A stretch of 64,000 nt of DNA from positions 372,001-436,000 of the forward strand of contig NZ_JALIQS010000001.1 of assembly GCF_024704725.1 (NCBI RefSeq), given 5' to 3'. The notes under the pieces were generated by a model. That model saw only the letters and a program-made list of their open reading frames with translations. It ran no database searches and had not been told where the DNA came from. Below are positions 26,264 through 34,726 of the stretch, piece by piece (position 1 is the first letter of the stretch; each line of letters begins with the position of its first letter). This DNA comes from Shinella sp. CPCC 101442. GTDB lineage: Bacteria > Pseudomonadota > Alphaproteobacteria > Rhizobiales > Rhizobiaceae. The translations under genes and the position numbers were made by a program.

Positions 26264-28024
26264 TCAGCCCCTTACCGGAAAGGGATGGACGGAGCCGCCT
26301 TCCGTCTGCGCCGCCTGGAGATTGCGATAGCGCCCATTCTTGCGGGCGATGAGATCGGCATGATTGCCGCTCTCGACGATACGGCCATCGTCGACGACGA
26401 GGATGCGGTCGGCATTGGCGATCGTGGCGAGACGGTGGGCGATGACCAGCGTCGTACGGCCTGCCGAAAGCTCGGCCAGCGATTGCTGGATCGCCCGCTC
26501 CGTCTCCGTGTCGAGCGCCGACGTCGCCTCGTCGAGGATGAGGATCGGCGGGTTCTTCAGGAAGATGCGGGCAATCGCCAGACGCTGCTTCTGACCGCCC
26601 GAAAGCTTGACCCCGCGCTCGCCGATGACGGTGTCGAGACCGTCGGCGAGGTTGGCGATCACATCGTCGAGGCGGGCGCGTTTCGCCGCATCGAGGATTT
26701 CCGCCTCGGTGGCATCGAGCCGACCATAGGCGATGTTCTCGCGGATCGTGCCGGCGAAGAGGAAGACATCCTGCTGCACGATGCCGATATTGGAGCGCAA
26801 CGACCGCAGGGTCATGTCCCTGACATCCACGCCGTCGATGGCGATCGTGCCGGATGTGATCTCGTAGAACCGCGGCAAAAGCGAGCAGATCGTCGTCTTG
26901 CCGGCACCCGAGGGACCGACGAAGGCGATGGTCTCACCCGCCTTGATCGACACGTTCAGCCCGTCGAACACCGCCTTGGCGGCGCTGTAGCCGAAGCCGA
27001 CATCGCGGTATTCTATATCGCCCCGGAGGCGGCTGACCTCTTTCGCATCCGCCCGGTCGCGGATGTCAGGCTCGGTATCGAGGAACTGCGTGTAGCGCGT
27101 AAAGCCGGCAATGCCCTTCGGATAGGTCTCGATGATCGAATTGATCTTGTCGATCGGCCGGAAGAACACATTGACGAGCAACAGGAAACCGACGAAGCCG
27201 CCGGCCGAAAGCTCGCCATGCACGACGAACCACGAGCCCGCCAGCATCACCACCACCTGCACGAAGCGCATCGAGAGATAGGAAAGCGAGGCCGAGGCCG
27301 CCATCACCTTGTAGGCCTGCATCTTGGTCGTGAGATAGTTGCTGTTGCTCTCGGCAAACAGCTTGCGCTCGTGATCCTCGTTGGCGAAGGCCTGAACGAC
27401 GCGGATGCCGCCGACATTCTCCTCGATGCGGGCATTGAAGTCGGCGACACGGCCGTAGAGCGCGTGCCAGGTGGTGGTCATGCGCGCGCCGTAATGCGTC
27501 GTCACCCAAGCCGTCAGCGGCACGATGACGGCGGTGATCAGCGCCAGCGGCACATGCACCCAGAGCATCAGGAGGAAGGCGCCGATCAGCGTCATGATGG
27601 CGATGAAGAGGTCTTCCGGCCCGTGATGGGCGACCTCGCCGATCTCCTCGAGGTCCTTCGTCAGCCTTGCCACGAGATGGCCGGTCTTCTGGTTGTCGAA
27701 ATAGCCGAAGGAGAGTTTTTGCAGATGATCGAAAGCCTTACGACGCATCTCGGCCTCGATGCGCACGCCCAGCATATGGCCCCAATAGGTGACGATGACC
27801 TGCAGGCCGGCACTGAAGAGATAGATCAGGAACAGCCCCACGGCGGCAAGCGCGATCATGTCGAGCTGGCCGGTCGGCAACAGGCGATCGATGAACAACG
27901 TCACGGCAACCGGAAAGGCGAGCTCCAGCAGGCCCGCCACGACGGCGGACGAAAAGTCCAGTGCGAACAGGCCACGGTGCGGGCGGTAGTAAGCGGCAAA
28001 ACGCTTCAGGAGGTCGGACATCAA
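26264..28024 (-). CDS. ABC exporter, fused permease and ATPase (MsbA/lipid-exporter type)
   Basis: A 586-residue half-transporter expected to homodimerise in the inner membrane. Residues about 15-310 form the six-helix type 1 export domain (YYRPHRGLFALDFSSAVVAG, GGFVGFLLLVNVFFRPIDKI), and residues 335-575 the ATPase with Walker A GPSGAGKTT, LSGGQKQRLAIARI, Walker B ILILDEATSALD and the H-loop AHRLATIA. The divergent gene encodes a siderophore-interacting protein and an IRO box lies between them, so export or import of a siderophore, or another iron-linked role, is the best guess; peptide or lipid export is also possible. Confidence 0.88.
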   Translation of the reverse strand: MMSDLLKRFAAYYRPHRGLFALDFSSAVVAGLLELAFPVAVTLFIDRLLPTGQLDMIALAAVGLFLIYLFSAGLQVIVTYWGHMLGVRIEAEMRRKAFDHLQKLSFGYFDNQKTGHLVARLTKDLEEIGEVAHHGPEDLFIAIMTLIGAFLLMLWVHVPLALITAVIVPLTAWVTTHYGARMTTTWHALYGRVADFNARIEENVGGIRVVQAFANEDHERKLFAESNSNYLTTKMQAYKVMAASASLSYLSMRFVQVVVMLAGSWFVVHGELSAGGFVGFLLLVNVFFRPIDKINSIIETYPKGIAGFTRYTQFLDTEPDIRDRADAKEVSRLRGDIEYRDVGFGYSAAKAVFDGLNVSIKAGETIAFVGPSGAGKTTICSLLPRFYEITSGTIAIDGVDVRDMTLRSLRSNIGIVQQDVFLFAGTIRENIAYGRLDATEAEILDAAKRARLDDVIANLADGLDTVIGERGVKLSGGQKQRLAIARIFLKNPPILILDEATSALDTETERAIQQSLAELSAGRTTLVIAHRLATIANADRILVVDDGRIVESGNHADLIARKNGRYRNLQAAQTEGGSVHPFPVRG

Positions 28025-28120
28025 CTATGCTTTCAGTATCGGCGCTGCGACTATGACGATCAACTAACCCGTCTCTTCCACATCCGCGACAAATTTTTGT
28101 CGGCCAAAACGGCTTTCTGC

Positions 28121-28141
28121 GCGCGCCCTGTTCGGGCGCGC
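28121..28141. other. Strong hairpin in the divergent region
   Basis: GCGCGCCC-TGTTC-GGGCGCGC is a perfect 8-bp palindrome with 5-nt loop, 30 bp from the IRO box. It has no U-run in either direction. It could insulate the two divergent promoters or lie in the leader of the exporter mRNA. Confidence 0.45.
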
Positions 28142-28171
28142 AAACTTGCGGCTTGCCATCGCGCGCAAACA

Positions 28172-28186
28172 TGATAATTTTCATCA
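28172..28186. promoter_or_regulatory. Iron-responsive (RirA/IRO-type) operator
   Basis: TGATAATTTTCATCA fits the rhizobial IRO box TGA-N9-TCA exactly and is also nearly palindromic, like a Fur box. It is in the AT-rich part of the 339-bp divergent region between the ABC exporter and the siderophore-interacting protein, whose functions fit iron control. The rest of this region holds one hairpin and no gene. Confidence 0.6.
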
Positions 28187-28363
28187 TATTAAATCTCCGC
28201 CCGGACGGCAATGCTCGACCGTGCGTATATCTTTTCCGCGACCGGCCAGAGGCCGGCACCTCCATCGGGACCTGTCATTTCTATCCACATCCGGCCGTGC
28301 TGCCGATCGCCCGTAACCGCGCGGCGACGCAGCCCGACACCGTCCCAGAAAACAAGGATGACC

Positions 28364-29428
28364 ATGAACGCGCTTCCGCAATTCAAGCTCTCGGGCATCG
28401 CACGGCCCAAGGATGCCGCCGGCATGCTCGACGAAGTCTGCGAGCATTTTCTTGATCATGCCGAGGTCCATCGCACCGGCAATCTCGTGCGGATGACGAG
28501 CGAAATCGGCATTGCGGACCTGCGCCTCATGGATGGCGAGTTGCGGATCGAGCTTGCCTGTCCGTCACCGGACCTGCTGCAGATCAGCCGCAACATCGTC
28601 GCAGAACACCTCTTCTATTTCGCCGGTGAGGATCCGTTCGAGCTTATCTGGTCCGACCCGGCAACACTTGCCCAACTGCCGAACATCCACGAGATCACGG
28701 TGGTCTCGACGGAGGATGTGACGCCGCATATGCGGCGGGTGAAATTCGCCTGCGCCGACGTTGCGCCCTTCGTCAATGCCGATATGCATGTACGTCTTCT
28801 CGTGCCGCCGCGGGGACGCATTCCGGTCTGGCCGGGATTGCAAGAGGATGGCCGCGCCGCCTGGCCGACCGGCGAGGACAAGTTACTGGTGCGAATTTAC
28901 ACGATCCGGGCTGTCGATGTCGAACGCGGCGAATTGTGGATCGACGTGCTCCAGCACCCCGCGGCCGGCGTCTCGACACCCGGCGCGGATTTCGCGCGCG
29001 ACGCGCAGCCGGGCGACCGGGCGGCGCTGCTCGGACCGGGTGGCGGCGGCCTGCCTCAGGCCCAAAAAATCCTCTTGGTCGGCGACGAAAGCGCCCTTCC
29101 CGCTATTGCCCGCATCGCCGCCGAGGCGCCGGCGGGCACACGGATAGACGCAATCATCGAAGTCGAGGATGCGGCAGAGGAACAGCCTCTTGCAACCGCC
29201 GGCACGCTCGAAGCCCGCTGGCTGCATCGCAAGGCCTATCCCCCGGGCGCAGCAAACACGATCGCCGAGACGGCCCTCGCAGCAATTGCCGGGATCGACA
29301 AAGAGACTTTCCTCTGGGTTGCCTGTGAGAAGGAGGATGTTCGCCAGATCCGCGCCGCGCTGAAGACGCGGCAGCATGATCGCAAGCGCATGTATGTTGC
29401 CTGGTACTGGGAGCGCGATCCGGGCTGA
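28364..29428 (+). CDS. Siderophore-interacting protein (ViuB/SIP family) with N-terminal DUF2218 domain
   Basis: A 354-residue cytoplasmic flavin-dependent ferric-siderophore reductase candidate. Residues about 15-90 resemble DUF2218 (AEVHRTGNLVRMTSEIGIAD); then comes an FAD-binding barrel with the RIYTIR motif in place of RxYT and DVLQHPAAGVSTPGADFARD, followed by a NAD(P)H-like part (ILLVGDESALPAIARIAAEA) and the C-terminal YVAWYWERD. It would reduce and release iron from imported siderophores. AAGGA lies 5-6 nt before the chosen ATG. The upstream IRO box suggests induction under iron limitation. Confidence 0.9.
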   Translation: MNALPQFKLSGIARPKDAAGMLDEVCEHFLDHAEVHRTGNLVRMTSEIGIADLRLMDGELRIELACPSPDLLQISRNIVAEHLFYFAGEDPFELIWSDPATLAQLPNIHEITVVSTEDVTPHMRRVKFACADVAPFVNADMHVRLLVPPRGRIPVWPGLQEDGRAAWPTGEDKLLVRIYTIRAVDVERGELWIDVLQHPAAGVSTPGADFARDAQPGDRAALLGPGGGGLPQAQKILLVGDESALPAIARIAAEAPAGTRIDAIIEVEDAAEEQPLATAGTLEARWLHRKAYPPGAANTIAETALAAIAGIDKETFLWVACEKEDVRQIRAALKTRQHDRKRMYVAWYWERDPG

Positions 29429-29489
29429 TACGCGGCTAACGCCAGCGGCTTGGTTCAATCGTCATTGGCCGGAACGGCGAAGGGAGATA

Positions 29490-29651
29490 TCAGCCGACCA
29501 AGCCGAAGATCACGGCGCTGACAAAGAGGAATGCGCCGACAACGGCGATGTTGCTGACCAGAACCTGCCGCTCTGCGCGACGCGCACGGCGGTCGCTGAT
29601 GGCGCCAAGTGCGCCATAGGTGGAACGGCCGTCGAGTTTCACATTGCTCAT
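29490..29651 (-). CDS. Small single-pass membrane protein, 53 aa, unknown
   Basis: A 53-residue ORF: a basic, soluble N-terminus (MSNVKLDGRSTYGALGAISD, then RRARRAERQ) followed by one hydrophobic helix (VSNIAVVGAFLFVSAVIFGL). An AAGGG block lies 11-12 nt before the ATG, a longer spacing than usual. The arrangement of charged head then helix, codon use like the neighbours and lack of overlap with another gene argue that it is real. Its job is unknown. It lies convergent to the siderophore-interacting gene and downstream of the saccharopine-dehydrogenase-like gene. Confidence 0.6.
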   Translation of the reverse strand: MSNVKLDGRSTYGALGAISDRRARRAERQVLVSNIAVVGAFLFVSAVIFGLVG

Positions 29652-29734
29652 TCGCCATCATCCCTTTTTGGAGGCTGTTTTTTGGCCTTCCGGGGGCGGA
29701 CTGTCATGCCCGCCCGTTCTCTGGAATGAAGTTA

Positions 29735-29749
29735 TATAGGATCCCTATA
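29735..29749. promoter_or_regulatory. Palindrome TATAGG-ATC-CCTATA
   Basis: Perfect 6-3-6 inverted repeat 84 bp upstream of the small membrane protein start, in the short gap below the saccharopine-dehydrogenase-like gene. It may be an operator for the small gene or part of a terminator for the operon; the adjoining TTTTTT supports neither clearly. Confidence 0.3.
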
Positions 29750-29811
29750 AGTTTGGTAGGGTATTTTTTCTCAATTTCGCCACACTCGTAAATTCGCGTT
29801 TCACACTTCTG

Positions 29812-30999
29812 TCACGTGACGGACTTGGCGATACGAAACTTCCGTTTTTCGAGTTCGGGAAAATAGGTCGCGACGTCGAAATAGCTTTCCGGTGCGTGGA
29901 CGCCCGGCTTCTTCGGCAGCTTGAGGATGAGCTGCGCGGCGATGGAGGCGTTCATCGAGGTGCAGGCATCGACATAGGGACCGTATAGCGGGTCCGGCGA
30001 GACCGTGACCTCGACGCGCACCGTGCGCTCCACGCCGTCCTTCCGGCCACGGCCGATGGCGAAGTGGATTTCATGGCTATCCTGCGCGGGGATTTTCTCC
30101 GCGTGTTTGCGGATATTGCGCTCGATCACCTTGTTCAGGACATCGAGCGGTTTCACTTTTACGCCGCCGATCTCCACCGGCTCGTCGAAATCGCCGAAAC
30201 CTGCCTTCACAAGCCCCACCCACGCCTCGTGCTCGCGGTGCGGCAGATGCAGCTTCCAGGAAAACTCCCGGATGCCCTTCTCGCGGATGCCGTCCGCAAG
30301 CGGCACGGTCAGCTGTTCGGAATGCGGCGAATGCATGAATTCACAGCGGCCCCATGGCTCCGGCAGGTCGAGAAATTCACTGCCGCTCATCGGCGCGCAT
30401 TCGACATGTTTGCCGTCGTAGAACTGCGTGCTTGGATGGGCGTATTCGGCAAGCACCGTCGAGACACTGTAAGGCGGTACGAGAACCGGGTTTTCGTCCC
30501 CAACCAGCTCGGCGGCCCAGTAGAGGTTGATCCTGTCGATCTCGTCGAGTTCATCGGCGACCGCGCGGCAGATGACATTCGACATGCCGGGATCGGCACC
30601 GCACCCCAGGACCGCCGGAACGCCCGCCGCCTTGAAGCGTTCGTGCTCGGCCAGCTGCTTGACCGTGTAGGTGCCAAGGCCGCCAAGGTCCATGTAAGGC
30701 ACCTTGAGGGCAAGCGCCGCTTCGAAGATGGTCATCTGAAAGCCGAGCAGGGTCGGCACGCAGTTGATGCAGATATCGGCGCCGGAAATGGCGGCGTTCA
30801 GCGCCGACGCATCGGTCACGTCGAGATCGACGAGGGTGATACGCAGGTCGGCGAGCTCGTTTGCCAGCGCCTCCATTTTCTCACGCGCCGCATCGCAAAT
30901 GCGGATGGCGGTGATGTCGATGATGGCGCGGTCGGAAACGAGGTCGCGCACGATGCCCGCGCCCATGAAGCCTGCGCCGCCGAGAAGGGTGATGATCAT
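29812..30999 (-). CDS. Saccharopine dehydrogenase-family oxidoreductase (carboxynorspermidine-synthase-like)
   Basis: A 395-residue NAD(P)-dependent enzyme. It begins with a Rossmann motif (IITLLGGAGFMGAGIVRDL), and carries CINCVPTLLGF, PYMDLGGLGTYTVKQLAEHE and GCGADPGMSNVICRAVAD, the catalytic/substrate region of the family that includes lysine-forming, carboxy(nor)spermidine and opine-type dehydrogenases. AAGGA before the ATG at 30999 sets the start; the longer frame has no ribosome site. It is the last gene of the minus-strand operon that begins with the polyamine-type importer, so an amine or amino-acid conjugate substrate is likely. Reaction direction and substrate are not known. Confidence 0.85.
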   Translation of the reverse strand: MIITLLGGAGFMGAGIVRDLVSDRAIIDITAIRICDAAREKMEALANELADLRITLVDLDVTDASALNAAISGADICINCVPTLLGFQMTIFEAALALKVPYMDLGGLGTYTVKQLAEHERFKAAGVPAVLGCGADPGMSNVICRAVADELDEIDRINLYWAAELVGDENPVLVPPYSVSTVLAEYAHPSTQFYDGKHVECAPMSGSEFLDLPEPWGRCEFMHSPHSEQLTVPLADGIREKGIREFSWKLHLPHREHEAWVGLVKAGFGDFDEPVEIGGVKVKPLDVLNKVIERNIRKHAEKIPAQDSHEIHFAIGRGRKDGVERTVRVEVTVSPDPLYGPYVDACTSMNASIAAQLILKLPKKPGVHAPESYFDVATYFPELEKRKFRIAKSVT

Positions 31000-31025
31000 T
31001 GTTCTGTCCTTGAATGAAAAATGTC

Positions 31026-32531
31026 TCAGACGTGCTTGCGCCCGCCATCCTCGTAGAACCAGTCGTCCGGATAGGGATACCACCAGCTCTGGATCACCGG
31101 CTTGTGGTCGATGATGACCATTTTCGAGCGGCGGAAGGCATCGAGCCCGAGTTTCGACAGTTCTCTGCCGAGGCCGGATTTCTTCCAGCCGCCGAAAGGC
31201 AGTGCGTCATTGTCGATCAGCGGATTGTTGACCCAGACCATGCCGGCCTCCAGCCGGTCCGCCGCCTCCATCGCCTCTTCGAGCGAGGTGGTGAAGATCG
31301 ACGCGCCGAGGCCGAATTCGCTGTCGTTCGCCCGCTCGATGGCCTCGTCGAAATCCTTCACCCGCATGACGGCGGCGACAGGCCCGAAGCACTCCTCGCG
31401 CAGGATCGCCATGTCGGGCGTGCAGTTGGTGAGGATGGTCGGCTCGTAGAACCAGCCGGTCGGCTCGCTCTGCGGGATTTTTCCGCCCAGCACCACAGTC
31501 GCGCCCTTGGCCTTCGCATCCTCGACCAGCCGGATGACCTTTGCACGTGCCGCCTCGCTGACGAGCGGGCCAATTTCGGCGCGCCCGAGGCCATTGCCGA
31601 TGCGCAGGCGCTTCGCCTCGGCGACGAACTTTTCGATGAATGCGTCATGCACGGCATCGACAACGAAAAATCGCTCCGCCGAGGTGCAGACCTGGCCGGA
31701 CATGTGGAAAGCCGCGGTCACGGCCCCTGCGGCGGCGACATCGAGCGGCGCATGGGCCGTTACGATCATCGGGTCGGAGCCGCCCGCCTCGATGATGGCC
31801 GGCTTCATTTGCGACGCCGCGGCCATCGCCACGGCCTTGCCGGCGGCAACGGAACCGGTGAAGGCGACCGCATGGGTTTTGGCCGAGGCGATCAGCGCGC
31901 TGCCGAGTTCGGCGCCGCCCGGCAGGCACGCGATCAGGCCCTCGGGCAGCGCCTCAAAGACAGTCATGAATTCCAGCGTGGAAAGTGTGGTCGCCGGCGC
32001 CGGCTTGATGATGCAGGCATTGCCCGAGGCGAGCGAGGCGGCGACCGTCCAGCACATCAGGAGGATCGGAAAATTGAACGGCATAATGTGCACGCTGGTG
32101 CCAAGCGCCTCATAACGCGCGTGCTGGAAGGACCCTGCCTGCGTCGTGCCCGCAACCTTGCCAGCCTCGTCGCGGGCCATTTCCGCGAAATAGCGGAAGG
32201 CGCCGGCGCAGTTCGCCACCTCGCCGATCGCCTCCGGATAGGGTTTGCCCATTTCCCGAGACATCAGTTCCGCGCAGCGCCGCATATCGGTCGCCTCGAT
32301 GCGATTGGCGATGCGATGAAGCACCGTCGCCCGGGCCTTGGCGTCGAGCCGCTTCCAGCCGCGCTGCGCCGTCGCGGCCGCATCGAGCACGGCGTCCATG
32401 TCGTCGAGCGTCGTATCGGCGAAAGTGCCGACGGTCGCGAGCGTCGCGGGGTCGATCACGCCATGGTGCGCACCCTTGCTGGAGACATAGGCCGGGTGCC
32501 GGTAGAATACGGGTTCGGCGGGGTTGAACAT
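31026..32531 (-). CDS. NAD(P)-dependent aldehyde dehydrogenase
   Basis: A 501-residue ALDH superfamily enzyme. The catalytic Cys is in SGQVCTSAERFF (about residue 280), the general-base Glu in IIEAGGSDPMIV, the cofactor region in AFTGSVAAGKAVAMAA and PFNFPILLMCWT, and the C-terminal segment is PFGGWKKSGLGRELSKLGLD. AAGGAAA lies a few bases before the ATG. It follows the paired cupin genes after a 154-bp gap with a palindromic element, and precedes the saccharopine-dehydrogenase-like gene by 26 bp. It probably oxidises an aldehyde made from the imported compound, such as an aminoaldehyde. Confidence 0.92.
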   Translation of the reverse strand: MFNPAEPVFYRHPAYVSSKGAHHGVIDPATLATVGTFADTTLDDMDAVLDAAATAQRGWKRLDAKARATVLHRIANRIEATDMRRCAELMSREMGKPYPEAIGEVANCAGAFRYFAEMARDEAGKVAGTTQAGSFQHARYEALGTSVHIMPFNFPILLMCWTVAASLASGNACIIKPAPATTLSTLEFMTVFEALPEGLIACLPGGAELGSALIASAKTHAVAFTGSVAAGKAVAMAAASQMKPAIIEAGGSDPMIVTAHAPLDVAAAGAVTAAFHMSGQVCTSAERFFVVDAVHDAFIEKFVAEAKRLRIGNGLGRAEIGPLVSEAARAKVIRLVEDAKAKGATVVLGGKIPQSEPTGWFYEPTILTNCTPDMAILREECFGPVAAVMRVKDFDEAIERANDSEFGLGASIFTTSLEEAMEAADRLEAGMVWVNNPLIDNDALPFGGWKKSGLGRELSKLGLDAFRRSKMVIIDHKPVIQSWWYPYPDDWFYEDGGRKHV

Positions 32532-32574
32532 GGTATTTTCCTTGACGTTCTGCGGATCGGAAGGCTGACCGACC

Positions 32575-32685
32575 TTTTCCCTTCCCGCTCGTGGAGGAAG
32601 GGAGACGATGCGGCGCAACAAGTCCCTTCTTCCCGCCTACGGAGAGAAGAGACCGGGAGGCGGACGGGAGGTCGAAGCCTCTCCC
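32575..32685. repeat. Palindromic intergenic element, two adjacent hairpins
   Basis: CCCTTCC-N8-G-GGAAGGG near 32579-32603 and a second imperfect hairpin (TTCTTCCCGCC...GGAGAGAAGA) near 32627-32651 fill the gap between the second cupin and the aldehyde dehydrogenase. GC-rich mosaic hairpins like these are common intergenic repeats in rhizobia. No other copy is seen in the window. Confidence 0.4.
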
Positions 32686-33033
32686 TCAGCGGATCATGTA
32701 AACCTTCTTCACCGTCTCATGGACCGTGCATTCGCCCTTCCAGTCCTTCGGGAAGAAGGCGGCGGTGTCGGGCATGATCTCGATCACTTCACCGCTCTCG
32801 TGCACATAGGTGCAGCGCCCCTCGAGGAAGTGGCAGAACTCGTCGCTGGTGACATGGCAGAACCATTTGCCCGGCGTGCAGATCCAGAGGCCGCATTCGG
32901 ATTGGCCATCCGGACCCTTGTGGATGACTTTGCCGGAGGTGCGGCTCTCACCCTCGATCATGGTGGGGATCACGCCCCAGTCCTTGAGATCGGTTTCTTC
33001 CAGCGGCTTGCGCATCAGGGGTGTCGCGGTCAT
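32686..33033 (-). CDS. Cupin-domain protein (EutQ/DUF861-like), copy 2
   Basis: A 115-residue single-domain cupin. The barrel is recognised from GLWICTPGKWFCHVTSDEFC, HFLEGRCTYVHESGEVIEI and AAFFPKDWKGECTVHETVKK, ending in KVYMIR. An excellent AAAGGAAAC precedes ATG. It is visibly a duplicate of the upstream cupin: the DEFCHF core, GEVIEI/GEVIEV and WKGECTV/WTGECTV blocks align without gaps. Small cupins of this group bind metal and may isomerise or hydrolyse sugar or amine acids, or serve as a sensor. Its place between glycosyltransferase and aldehyde dehydrogenase suggests a catabolic role. Confidence 0.87.
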   Translation of the reverse strand: MTATPLMRKPLEETDLKDWGVIPTMIEGESRTSGKVIHKGPDGQSECGLWICTPGKWFCHVTSDEFCHFLEGRCTYVHESGEVIEIMPDTAAFFPKDWKGECTVHETVKKVYMIR

Positions 33034-33061
33034 GGGTGTTTCCTTTCGTTTTTTCTTTGCG

Positions 33062-33424
33062 TCAGACCAGCATGTAGATGTTGCGCATAGTCTCGATGAC
33101 GGTGCATTCACCGGTCCAGCCACCGGGGAACATGACGACGGTGCCGGCCTCGACCTCGATCACCTCGCCGTCGTCCGAGCGATAGACCGCGCGTCCGGCC
33201 ACGAAATGGCAGAACTCGTCACGCGGGATCGACAGGCGCCAGCGGCCGGGCGTGCAGACCCAGATGCCGGATTCCGGCTGGTTGTTCGGTCCCTTGAAGA
33301 CGAGCCGGCCGGAGGAACGGGATTGCCCTTCCTGACTATCCGGTTGGTCGCCCCAATCGACGAGATCGGAAAAGGTCGTCGCGTTGTAGATGTGCGGCGC
33401 CGTGGCTTTCGTCGTCTCAACCAT
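33062..33424 (-). CDS. Cupin-domain protein (EutQ/DUF861-like), copy 1
   Basis: A 120-residue cupin paralogous to the following gene. Core features are SGIWVCTPGRWRLSIPRDEF, CHFVAGRAVYRSDDGEVIEV and VVMFPGGWTGECTVIETMRN. The ATG at 33424, overlapping the glycosyltransferase stop, has AGGTG upstream; a GTG nine bases earlier is an alternative. Overlap with the glycosyltransferase gene indicates translational coupling. Function is unknown beyond the fold. Confidence 0.87.
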   Translation of the reverse strand: MVETTKATAPHIYNATTFSDLVDWGDQPDSQEGQSRSSGRLVFKGPNNQPESGIWVCTPGRWRLSIPRDEFCHFVAGRAVYRSDDGEVIEVEAGTVVMFPGGWTGECTVIETMRNIYMLV

Positions 33425-34709
33425 TGTAGACACCTGTCTTCACGAGTTGGTCGAGAATGCCGGCCGCCTTCTTCGGGCCGTTGCGGGCCTGCATATGGGC
33501 GCTGGTGGCGGCAAGGCGCGTCTTCATGGTCGGATTGTTGACGCAAGCCTCCAGCTTGGCGGCGAGGTCTGCATCCGTCCAATCGTACCGCGGCATCTTG
33601 AAGCCGTGGCCGGTCTCGTCGACACGTGTCGCATTGTCGTGGCCATCCCAGACATAGGGCATGATGATCGCCGGCTTGCCGAAATAGAGGCACTCCGTGA
33701 ACGAGTTGTTGCCACCGTGATGGATGGCCGCATCGACCTGCGGGATGACCGAGGGTTGCGGGAACCAGCTGTCGACGATGACATTGCCGGGCAGGTTCTC
33801 GTATTGGTCCTTGTAGTCGCCGACATTGACCAGCGCCCGGTAGGGCAGCTTGCCGATGGTCGCGATCAGCCGCTTCAGGAGATCCGTATCCCCCGCGCCG
33901 AGCGAGCCGAAGGAGATGTAGATCAGCGGCTTGTCGTTGTTCTCAGCGAAGGCCGGAACCTCGTAGGGCTTTTCCTTGCGCACGCAGCCTTCGAGATACT
34001 GGAACTGTGTCGGGTCGAGCCGATGCTCGCGGTCGAATTTCACCGCCTCCGGATAGAGCAGCAGGTTCATGAAGGGCGAGGCTTCGAAGAACTGGCCGAT
34101 GGGATAGGCCGCCTCGTCGTTCTCGCCGAGAAAGCCGTTGAAGTCATCGTGGATCGGTTTGATCACGGCATTGAAATGATCGCGATAGGCCGCATGGCCG
34201 GCGAAATCCTTCTCGCCGCAGCCGGAGAGATGCGGCGGGATTTTCGGATCCTCGATCTCGTTTTCCGAGCAGGAAATGATGCGCACCCAGGGCGTACCGT
34301 ATTGCTTGATCGCCGGGAAGAGGATGACGTTATCGACGCAGATGAGGTCCGGCTTGATCCTGGCCAGCACGCCCGGCAGGTCCTTCTGGGCCCATTTGGC
34401 GCTGTCGACGATCGCCGTCCAGCAATCCTTCACATAGTTGTCGACCTGGTCGTAGGGCGATTTACGGAAATTCGGGATGTGGCCGTTGATGAAATCCTCC
34501 CAGAACTTCGCCATCTGCTCGGGCGGCATGGGCTCGGAGAGGTTCACCGCATGGGCTTCGAAGCCGTAACCCTCATAGACCGAAACGAAACCGGGGTCGG
34601 AGAGGAAGACGGCCTTGTGGCCGAGCGCCTCGACGGCTTGCGCGATGCCGACGGAGTTCAGCGCCGGGCCGAAGGCCGCTTCCGGGAAAAATGCGATGGT
34701 CTTGGACAT
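33417..34709 (-). CDS. Family 1 glycosyltransferase (UDP-glycosyltransferase/MGT type), copy A
   Basis: A 430-residue GT-B fold enzyme. N-terminal acceptor half: IAFFPEAAFGPALNSVGIAQ, DLICVDNVILFPAIKQYG. C-terminal nucleotide-sugar half: LIYISFGSLGAGDTDLLKRL, VIVDSWFPQPSVIPQVDA, and the donor-binding HHGGNNSFTECLYFGKPAII with PYVWDGHDNATR, where WDGHDNA replaces the usual D-Q-x-x-NA. GAGGGGA before the ATG sets the start. It begins 17 bp after the importer ATPase gene, in an operon otherwise devoted to uptake and oxidation, an unusual place for a glycosyltransferase. It has a paralogue on the divergent arm. The acceptor is unknown. Confidence 0.88.
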   Translation of the reverse strand: MSKTIAFFPEAAFGPALNSVGIAQAVEALGHKAVFLSDPGFVSVYEGYGFEAHAVNLSEPMPPEQMAKFWEDFINGHIPNFRKSPYDQVDNYVKDCWTAIVDSAKWAQKDLPGVLARIKPDLICVDNVILFPAIKQYGTPWVRIISCSENEIEDPKIPPHLSGCGEKDFAGHAAYRDHFNAVIKPIHDDFNGFLGENDEAAYPIGQFFEASPFMNLLLYPEAVKFDREHRLDPTQFQYLEGCVRKEKPYEVPAFAENNDKPLIYISFGSLGAGDTDLLKRLIATIGKLPYRALVNVGDYKDQYENLPGNVIVDSWFPQPSVIPQVDAAIHHGGNNSFTECLYFGKPAIIMPYVWDGHDNATRVDETGHGFKMPRYDWTDADLAAKLEACVNNPTMKTRLAATSAHMQARNGPKKAAGILDQLVKTGVYNG

Positions 34710-34726
34710 GGTGTTCCCCTCTTTAT

